Origin: Stenotrophomonas sp. UBA7346
GTDB lineage: Bacteria > Pseudomonadota > Gammaproteobacteria > Xanthomonadales > Xanthomonadaceae
Length of the DNA: 27,624 nucleotides
Assembly (NCBI GenBank): GCA_002471015.1
Contig: DKPB01000080.1
Location: 1 to 27,624, forward strand
Reading direction: 5' to 3'
Part shown: piece by piece, positions 22,384 to 27,624 of the stretch
How positions within the stretch are numbered: position 1 is the stretch's first letter
Layout: the number at the start of each line of letters is the position of its first letter
Notes under the pieces: model-generated
The model's input: the letters and a program-made list of their open reading frames with translations, nothing else
What the model was told of the DNA's origin: nothing
Databases searched by the model: none
Position numbers and translations under genes: made by a program

Positions 22384-23403
22384 TCAATAATTCAGGTTCT
22401 GCTGCCAGTACGTCTCGATCTGGCGGACCAGTGCGTCCGGCAGCGGCACGTAGTCCAGCTGGCGGGCCTGTGCGTCGCCGTTGGCGTAGATCCAGCGGAA
22501 GTACTCGACCGTTGCCTTGGCGCCTTCAGCGCTCTTGGGCTGCTTGCGCATCAGGATGAAGTTGGTGGCGGTGATCGGCCAGGACTGCTCGCCCGGGGCA
22601 TTGGTCATCACCAGGTAGAAGTCACGCGCATTGCCCCAATCGGCGCTGGCGGCAGCGGCCGAGAAGGTCTCGTCACGCGGCTGCACGAAATTGCCGGCGG
22701 CGTTCTTCATGCGCGAGAAGGTCAGCCGGTTCTGCAGTGCGTAGGAGAACTCGACATAGCCGATCGAGCCGCGGATCTGCTTGACGTAGGCGGCGACGCC
22801 TTCGTTGCCCTTGCCGCCGATGCCTACCGGCCACTGCACCGAGGTACCTTCGCCGACGGTGGTCTTCCAGTCAGCATTGACCTTGGACAGGTAGTTGACG
22901 AAGTTGAAGGTGGTGCCCGAACCATCCGAGCGGTGCACGACGGTGATCTTGGTGTCCGGCAGGGTCAGGCCGGCATTGAGGGCGACGATGGCCGGGTCGT
23001 TCCACTTGCTGATCTTGCCCAGGAAGATGTTGGCCAGGGTCGGGCCGTCGAGCTTCATCGCGCCGGCGTCAACGCCCGGCACGTTCAGCACCGGCACCAC
23101 GCCGCCGATGACCGAGGGGAACTGCACCAGGCCGGAGGAGGCCAGTTCTTCCGGCTTCAGCGGGGCATCGGACGAGCCGAAGTCCACGGTGTTGGCCTTG
23201 ATCTGGGCAATGCCGCCGCCCGAACCGATGGACTGGTAGTTGACGCGCTTGTTGGTGGCGGCGCTGTAATCAGCCGACCACTTGGACATGACCGGGTAGA
23301 TGAAAGACGCGCCAGCGCCGGTGACATCGGCAGCGTTGGCGGCGAACACGGACGACGCAGCGAGGATGGCGATGGCTGCGCGCGATTTGATGGCGTGGAT
23401 CAC
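22384..23403 (-). CDS. pstS: phosphate-binding protein PstS, soluble periplasmic form
   Basis: A second PstS, 339 aa, with a type I signal peptide (AIAILAASSVFAANA, cleavage before ADVTGAGASF) and no lipobox Cys. It keeps the phosphate-site motifs GAGASFIYPV, SIGSGGGIAQI, DFGSSDAPL and HRSDGSGTTFNF and ends in YWQQNLNY. The start is GTG at 23403 with AGGAG six bases upstream. Its own Pho boxes (23456-23506) and terminator (22315-22347) make it monocistronic. Overall it is very similar to the lipoprotein paralogue; paired PstS proteins are known in Xanthomonadaceae. Confidence 0.95.
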   Translation of the reverse strand: MIHAIKSRAAIAILAASSVFAANAADVTGAGASFIYPVMSKWSADYSAATNKRVNYQSIGSGGGIAQIKANTVDFGSSDAPLKPEELASSGLVQFPSVIGGVVPVLNVPGVDAGAMKLDGPTLANIFLGKISKWNDPAIVALNAGLTLPDTKITVVHRSDGSGTTFNFVNYLSKVNADWKTTVGEGTSVQWPVGIGGKGNEGVAAYVKQIRGSIGYVEFSYALQNRLTFSRMKNAAGNFVQPRDETFSAAAASADWGNARDFYLVMTNAPGEQSWPITATNFILMRKQPKSAEGAKATVEYFRWIYANGDAQARQLDYVPLPDALVRQIETYWQQNLNY

Positions 23404-23455
23404 GAATGGCTCCTGGGAGGTGAATGTGCGGTGAGTTCCGCCCGGCGCCTATTCC

Positions 23456-23506
23456 ATAACCATTTGATGACAGTGCAGCGTCTGTCATATGACGCATGCG
23501 TGACAG
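23456..23506 (-). promoter_or_regulatory. double Pho box of the periplasmic pstS
   Basis: Reading the minus strand, 7-mers spaced exactly 11 bp run CTGTCAC, GCGTCAT, CAGACGC, CTGTCAT, TGGTTAT. CTGTCAT is a perfect PhoB half-site and CTGTCAC matches six of seven, so two full PhoB dimer sites appear 33 bp apart, on the same helix face. The array starts only 12 bases after the end of the upstream gene and ends 52 bases before the GTG start. Confidence 0.85.
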
Positions 23507-23518
23507 CGTTTCATGCGC

Positions 23519-24295
23519 TCAGAACGCGGCTTTCACCGCGTCCGGCAGCGGGTAGTGCTGGCCTTGCGGGGTGAGGGTGTAACGCTTGGCTGGCAGTGAA
23601 GTGCGGGTTTCACTGCAGTTGCCGCCAGCATCCTCGCGTTGTTCGGTGTACTCGCCGCGTTCGCGGAGGTACAAGGTCGCCCAGCCTTGGGCCGGTGGCG
23701 GGCCGACCTCGAGGGTGCGGCTGCGTTGTTGGAATTCGCCGGCGCAGTTGGTGTCCCATTCGCCGCCGTTGCTTTGTATGACGATGGGGTCGGTGATCGC
23801 CTGCAGGCGGCTGCCGTCGTGCACGAACAACTGCAGTTGTTCCTCGCCGAACGGATTGGCGCGCGAGGAGCCGCTGCGGGTGACGCGCACGCCGAAGGCA
23901 CGGGTACCGGCGTCAAGCCGGTAACGGGCGGTATCCAGATAGATGCCGTCAACCCGGATCGCATCGCTGCTGACCGCATCGGGCAGGCGCAGGGCGGCAC
24001 GCGGCTGCAAGGTGTTGCTGTCAACGACCAGGATGTCCAGATCGCCGGCCTGCACGTCGCCATTGGCTTCTTCCGACCCCAGTAGTGGCACCGCCATCAA
24101 GGTCAGGCGCGTGTCGGCCGGCCACACCCGGCAGGCGCCGCGGATGGCATCGATGGCCCAGCCGGGCCGCGCGGGCAGGGTGGCCGTGTCGCGTTGTTGA
24201 TAGGCCAGGGTGATGCGCGTGGCGGGGTCATCACAGTCCCGGGCGAGGCTGGTGAAGGGGAGGGAAAGTAGCAGTATGAGCAGGCAGGTGCGCAT
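23519..24295 (-). CDS. secreted protein of unknown function
   Basis: A 258-aa protein with a signal peptide (MRTCLLILLLSLPFTSLA) that I do not recognise as a named family. The mature part is mostly beta-strand-like, with four Cys, and includes a repeated (D)xILVVDSNTLQPRAALRLPD and GIYLDTARYRLDAGTRAFGVR pattern suggestive of comparing or storing a scalar property. It has no membrane helix after the signal and no catalytic signature that I can see. ATG 24295 gives the cleanest signal peptide; ATGs at 24307 and 24325 are alternatives. It lies immediately upstream of the Pho boxes of pstS on the same strand, but has no Pho box of its own that I can see. Confidence 0.75.
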   Translation of the reverse strand: MRTCLLILLLSLPFTSLARDCDDPATRITLAYQQRDTATLPARPGWAIDAIRGACRVWPADTRLTLMAVPLLGSEEANGDVQAGDLDILVVDSNTLQPRAALRLPDAVSSDAIRVDGIYLDTARYRLDAGTRAFGVRVTRSGSSRANPFGEEQLQLFVHDGSRLQAITDPIVIQSNGGEWDTNCAGEFQQRSRTLEVGPPPAQGWATLYLRERGEYTEQREDAGGNCSETRTSLPAKRYTLTPQGQHYPLPDAVKAAF

Positions 24296-24401
24296 GGGTC
24301 CGTCCATTCGGTGTGCGCTCCACAAGATGTGTTGTGGGCGCGACGTGAGTGGCCAAGCTTACACAGCTTCAACCTGCGGAATCGCTCGTGCCTTAGTTCT
24401 C

Positions 24402-24498
24402 GTAGGAGCGGCGTCAGCCGCGAAGCCGACACGCCTACAGATAGCAATAATCGCCTGCGCATCGGCGGCGTAAGCTTCGCGGCTTACGCAGCTCCTGC
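24402..24498. repeat. GTAGGAGC inverted repeat pair
   Basis: A 25-base element at 24402-24426 (GTAGGAGCGGCG, then CAGCCGCGAAGC) and its inverted copy at 24474-24498 (22 of 25 matching) flank about 47 bases. Both also carry an internal GCGGC / GCCGC hairpin. It is another GTAG-headed REP-like family and lies in the 278-bp gap between the secreted protein and the TIM-barrel-like gene, which contains no other recognisable feature except the hairpin at 24521-24543. Confidence 0.75.
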
Positions 24499-24520
24499 AA
24501 AAGCGCAACCGCTGCAACGA

Positions 24521-24543
24521 CAAACGCCCCTTGGGGGGCGTTG
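24521..24543 (-). terminator. hairpin after the TIM-barrel-like gene
   Basis: AACGCCCC (24523-24530) pairs with GGGGCGTT (24535-24542) around TTGG, 31 bases after the stop of the minus-strand gene at 24574. On the minus strand the following bases (TTTGTCGTTG) are moderately T-rich. Confidence 0.55.
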
Positions 24544-24573
24544 TCTATTGCTTGCGAGTTTGCTGTGGTCAAG

Positions 24574-25557
24574 CTACGGAACCTGGCCATTTTTGATCTG
24601 AAGCCCGATCTGCGTGTATTGATTGCGCAGTGCGGGCAAATCTTTGGTTCCCGGACACTGACCACCATTTTGAGTCTTCCACAAGAACGGCATCAGCAGG
24701 ACGATTTTTCCGACCCATTGACGCTTGAACTCGGTGAACCAAGCCTGTGGGTTGTGTGGTGATCCATCGAGCCCGCACCCGCCAGTTGCTGCCTGAGGGA
24801 CGAGGATGATCTTTGGCAAACGGCTCCAATTCCTGCAGTTCGTTTCCCACAGATGCTGGCCAACGCCCAGTGGCGGGTCGACGTCGTGGCAATAGGTGAG
24901 CATCCCTGAGAAATCGTTGTATCCAATCGAGGTTTGATCATCTTTGCCGTATGTATCTATGCCGAGCCAGTCAAAGTATCTCCCGCCGTCAGTCATAAGG
25001 TTGTGGCTGATCGTTGCTATCGGAATGTTAGCCGTGTTCGGGTTGGAGCGGATTATCCCTGTGGCATCCCGGATGGCCTGGTTGTCAGGGATGGAGAAAA
25101 ATCCTTCGGCCCCGTTTTCTATCTGGACATAACGATCCTGTAGGCCACAAAGCTCAGGCTCGTCGATCAGGTAGAAAGCGACAACTGTCCCATTCGGTCC
25201 CAGGTGCCCCGCCGTGGTCAGTTTGTTGACGAAGTTCGTCCAGATCTGGCGGGTTGCTTCCAGGTCCCTTCGCGGGCTCGCCGGACATTGCCTGTTGGGA
25301 AAGTTAAAAAGCAACGTATCAACAGTCACCATTGCCTTGACGCCTAGCATCCGCGATTGATCCAGTTCACGGAGGATGAAATCGGTCGCCTGGACGGGAT
25401 CTGAAGGTGGCCACATGATGTGATGAAGATTGATGTGGTCGTAGTTCTGGATCAGATCGCCGTCATTTCCGTAGTAGCCGAAATACCGCTGTGCTGAGGC
25501 GTCGAGGCAAAATAGTGAAAAAAAGCCAATAACGATTGCAGCCATAAATCCTTTCAT
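24574..25557 (-). CDS. secreted TIM-barrel-like (glycosidase-like) protein, lower GC
   Basis: A 327-aa exported protein: signal peptide ending near ASA (residue 22), then alternating strand and helix segments. A putative acid motif VAFYLIDEPE (Glu133) at a strand end and FDWLGIDTYG (about 196-204) are the kind of motifs seen in clan GH-A-like glycoside hydrolases. Six Cys remain after signal removal (91, 137, 223, 241, 261, 301), which could form disulfides. No specific GH family can be assigned. AGGAG precedes the ATG. The base composition is near 50% GC by eye with many A/T-ending codons, quite unlike its neighbours, so recent horizontal acquisition is likely. It sits inside the Pho-linked gene series. 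Confidence 0.7.
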   Translation of the reverse strand: MKGFMAAIVIGFFSLFCLDASAQRYFGYYGNDGDLIQNYDHINLHHIMWPPSDPVQATDFILRELDQSRMLGVKAMVTVDTLLFNFPNRQCPASPRRDLEATRQIWTNFVNKLTTAGHLGPNGTVVAFYLIDEPELCGLQDRYVQIENGAEGFFSIPDNQAIRDATGIIRSNPNTANIPIATISHNLMTDGGRYFDWLGIDTYGKDDQTSIGYNDFSGMLTYCHDVDPPLGVGQHLWETNCRNWSRLPKIILVPQAATGGCGLDGSPHNPQAWFTEFKRQWVGKIVLLMPFLWKTQNGGQCPGTKDLPALRNQYTQIGLQIKNGQVP

Positions 25558-25596
25558 GGGAACTCCTAATCGTCAGGTTTTGTTACGGAGGGAGAC

Positions 25597-26832
25597 TTAC
25601 CAGAAGAACTGCAGGCGGGCTTCCAGGATATTGGGCTTGTCGCTGACGAATGCCTGGCTGCTGGAGCTGTACTTCTTGCTGTCCACCATCACATAGTTCA
25701 GCGAAGCCTTGAAGTTGGAGCGCCAGTACCAGTTGGCACCCACGGTCCAGATGTCCATCTTGCCGCCAAGCACACCGTCCACCAGCGGGGCGCCGCCAAC
25801 CACGGCCGGGGCACGCAGGCCACCGTCGTTCAGGTCGATGCTGTCAAAGCGCGCACCCAGCTGCCACATGCCACGGCCCGGCTCATCCGGCAGACCCAGG
25901 CTCGGAGTGCCACCCTTGTAGCCCCAGGTCTCACCGGTGACGTTCCACACGCCGCTGATGTAGTAGCCGTCGGTGCTGTAGTTGTCGTGGTCGTAGCGCT
26001 TGACCTTGGCGTTGTAGTACTCGGCCTGGGCCTTGAACGGGCCCTGCACGTACATGGCCTCGGCACCGATGGTGCTCAGGCGGTCGGTGTCCTTCAGGTC
26101 GCCGCTGTCGACCAAACGCACGGTGGCCAGGTCAGCGTTCGGGCGAGCGCGCAGGCGCAGCAGGTCAGCATCGGTGTCGTAATCGACGTAGCTCAGGCCC
26201 AGATGCAGGATGTTGCCCTTCTCATTGATCGGGGCGAATGTGCCGCGCACGCCGTAGCCGCTGCCATGGGCGAGGTTTCGGGTCAGCTCGCGGCCGAAGG
26301 CCGAGGCGGTGACCGACCAGTTGGCATCGCCGACGCCGTAGCCAACGCCGAGGCGACGGGCAACGGCGTAGGTGTTGGTGACGGCGGCCTTGGAGATGAA
26401 GTCGTTGTTCTTGGTGCTGGACAGTTCTTCCAGGCTGTTGGGCTGCTTGAATTGACCGGCCTGCAGGAAGTGGTTGCTGTTGCCACCCAGCTTGTACTTG
26501 AGGTTGGTGTCCAGGAACTTGTCGGCCTTGGCATCGTAACCCACCACCCACTCGATGTTGCCCGGGCCCTTGCCCTTCAGCACCAGCTCGGCGCGGCGCA
26601 GCTCGAACTCGCTGTTCTTGCCATTCATCGTGCCACGGTTCGGGTCGACGGCATTGCCGGTGGTGTTCAGGTCGGCCTTGTCATTGCTGAACCAGTTGCC
26701 GTCGGCCTGGACCAGGCCTTCGAAGGTGATTTCGGAACCGCCAATAACGTCGATGGCGACTTCAGCGTGTGCAGCCGGCGCGAACAGTGCAGCAGCCACG
26801 GCCGCGGTGAGGAGTTGGCGATGCAGTTTCAT
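25597..26832 (-). CDS. OprP/OprO-type phosphate-selective porin
   Basis: An outer-membrane beta-barrel of 411 aa. Signal peptide MKLHRQLLTAAVAAALFAPAAHA is followed by the porin O/P fold (FEGLVQADGNWFSND, ELRRAELVLKGKGPGNIEWVVGYD, LQAGQFKQPNSLEELSSTKNNDFI, GVGYGVGDANWS). It ends in Phe-Trp, the usual aromatic C-terminus for barrel assembly. Conserved Arg/Lys residues such as ELRRAELVLKGK fit the family's anion path. In Pseudomonas OprP/OprO take up phosphate and polyphosphate under starvation. A Pho-box-like site is upstream (26888-26905). Polyphosphate versus phosphate selectivity cannot be told. Confidence 0.92.
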   Translation of the reverse strand: MKLHRQLLTAAVAAALFAPAAHAEVAIDVIGGSEITFEGLVQADGNWFSNDKADLNTTGNAVDPNRGTMNGKNSEFELRRAELVLKGKGPGNIEWVVGYDAKADKFLDTNLKYKLGGNSNHFLQAGQFKQPNSLEELSSTKNNDFISKAAVTNTYAVARRLGVGYGVGDANWSVTASAFGRELTRNLAHGSGYGVRGTFAPINEKGNILHLGLSYVDYDTDADLLRLRARPNADLATVRLVDSGDLKDTDRLSTIGAEAMYVQGPFKAQAEYYNAKVKRYDHDNYSTDGYYISGVWNVTGETWGYKGGTPSLGLPDEPGRGMWQLGARFDSIDLNDGGLRAPAVVGGAPLVDGVLGGKMDIWTVGANWYWRSNFKASLNYVMVDSKKYSSSSQAFVSDKPNILEARLQFFW

Positions 26833-26876
26833 TGGGTGGGTAGCCTTGCAGGCAGGTTGAGGTTGCTGCGAAGGCT

Positions 26877-26905
26877 AGGCTGTAAAGATTGCGTAAATGT
26901 GACAG
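26877..26905 (-). promoter_or_regulatory. Pho-box-like site of the phosphate porin
   Basis: On the minus strand CTGTCAC (26899-26905, six of seven matches to the PhoB half-site) is followed at 11-bp steps by ACGCAAT and ACAGCCT with 4-bp spacers ATTT and CTTT. Only the first repeat is good. It lies 56-72 bases before the start codon, as expected for a PhoB-activated promoter. Confidence 0.55.
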
Positions 26906-26936
26906 TCCGGCGACTGTTATGGCCCAGGCAGGGCAA

Positions 26937-26959
26937 GCACCTGCGCATTTGGCAGGTGC
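26937..26959 (-). terminator. hairpin after nth
   Basis: GCACCTGC and GCAGGTGC form a perfect 8-bp stem with a seven-base loop, 42 bases after the nth stop on the minus strand. No T-run follows. It separates nth from the porin promoter. Confidence 0.4.
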
Positions 26960-27001
26960 GCTGTTACCGGCAGGTGTCGTACAGATGGCAACTGCCGACG
27001 C

Positions 27002-27624
27002 TCAGGCGGCGTCGGCGGTCTTGTCCTTGAAATGGCAGAGGTCACGGATCACGCATTGCGGGCAATCCGGTTTGCGTGCCTTGCACACATAGCGCCCGTG
27101 CAGGATCAACCAGTGGTGCGCATCCTGCAGGAACTCGGCGGGAATCACCTTGACCAGGCCATCCTCGACCACCCGCACGTCTTTGCCAGGTGCCAGCCCG
27201 GTGCGGTTGGCAACACGGAAGATGTGCGTATCCACCGCCATGGTTGGCTGCCCGAACGCGGTGTTGAGCACCACATTGGCAGTCTTGCGGCCGACGCCGG
27301 GCAGGGCTTCCAGCGCGGCACGGTCGGCGGGTACTTCGCCACCGTACTTTTCAACCAGGATGGCGCAGGCGGCAATCACGTTCCTGGCCTTGGCATTGAA
27401 CAGGCCGATGGTGGCGATGTAACGCTTGAGCCCTTCCTCCCCCAGCGCGAGGATGGCCTGGGCGGTGTTGGCCACCGGGAACAGCTTGCGTGTGGCCTTG
27501 TTCACGCCCACGTCGGTGGCCTGAGCCGACAGCGTGACCGCGACCAGCAGCTCGAACGGAGTGTTGTATTCCAGCTCGGTGGTCGGATGCGGGTTGAGCT
27601 CGCGCAGGCGGGTGAACATCTCCA
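27002..27624 (-). CDS. nth: endonuclease III (5' end beyond window)
   Basis: A bifunctional DNA glycosylase/AP lyase for oxidised pyrimidines in base-excision repair. The helix-hairpin-helix and catalytic region LPGVGRKTANVVLNTAFGQP with the catalytic Lys, the conserved Asp in AVDTHIFR, and the C-terminal 4Fe-4S cluster CX6CX2CX5C (CKARKPDCPQCVIRDLC) are all present. The ATG at 27619 is unlikely to be the true start: the preceding codon encodes Glu, so the frame continues E-MFTRLRELNPHP, matching EILTRLRENNPHP of E. coli Nth. About 8-12 N-terminal residues lie outside. Confidence 0.95.
   Translation of the reverse strand, partial: EMFTRLRELNPHPTTELEYNTPFELLVAVTLSAQATDVGVNKATRKLFPVANTAQAILALGEEGLKRYIATIGLFNAKARNVIAACAILVEKYGGEVPADRAALEALPGVGRKTANVVLNTAFGQPTMAVDTHIFRVANRTGLAPGKDVRVVEDGLVKVIPAEFLQDAHHWLILHGRYVCKARKPDCPQCVIRDLCHFKDKTADAA

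Overview
The window is GC-rich (clearly above 60% by eye) chromosomal DNA of a gammaproteobacterium, most likely Xanthomonadaceae and probably Stenotrophomonas. Three things point there: the many GTAG-headed palindromes of the SMAG type (GTAG followed by a GCCGAGC-cat-GCTCGGC stem), the divergent macRS / macABC layout I recall from S. maltophilia, and the protein sequences in general. Nearly all of it is ordinary, well-packed chromosome with overlapping ATGA/TGATG gene junctions. No phage, transposase or CRISPR array was seen.

Region 1 (1-5387): a tRNA-Leu(CAG) on the minus strand, with a second near-identical tRNA-Leu cut by the left edge. Each has its own promoter, and a terminator and a large GTAG palindrome lie between them. 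On the plus strand follow rnr (RNase R), rlmB (23S rRNA Gm2251 methyltransferase) and a secreted self-cleaving S58 (DmpA-type) aminopeptidase. A repeat-rich non-coding stretch ends the region.

Region 2 (5388-13425): the MacABC tripartite efflux system (macA adaptor, macB ABC ATPase/permease, macC outer-membrane channel) on the minus strand, divergent from a two-component system (OmpR-type regulator and histidine kinase). The shared intergenic region holds direct and inverted repeats that look like regulator sites. Downstream is a membrane protein with a degenerate GGDEF domain (GNKEF), convergent with rnt (RNase T).

Region 3 (14066-16798): SMAG repeats, then a three-gene operon (minus strand) for a copper/metal-binding modified peptide of the HvfA/bufferin class. 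It has a secreted precursor with two EGKCGEGKCG blocks, an MNIO (DUF692) iron oxygenase-like enzyme and a DUF2063 partner. Next to it is a His-rich RcnB-like periplasmic protein. This is the most interesting functional cluster of the window.

Region 4 (16893-26905): a phosphate-starvation locus on the minus strand. In transcription order it runs OprP/O-type phosphate porin, a lower-GC secreted TIM-barrel-like protein, a secreted protein of unknown function, a periplasmic PstS, a lipoprotein PstS, PstC, PstA, PstB and PhoU. Good Pho-box-like arrays with 11-bp spacing precede both pstS genes and a weaker one precedes the porin. A tandem array of three SMAG dimers separates the two pstS genes, and a 35-bp tandem repeat plus a hexamer repeat separates pstS from pstC.

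Region 5 (27002-27624): nth (endonuclease III), whose first codons lie beyond the right edge.
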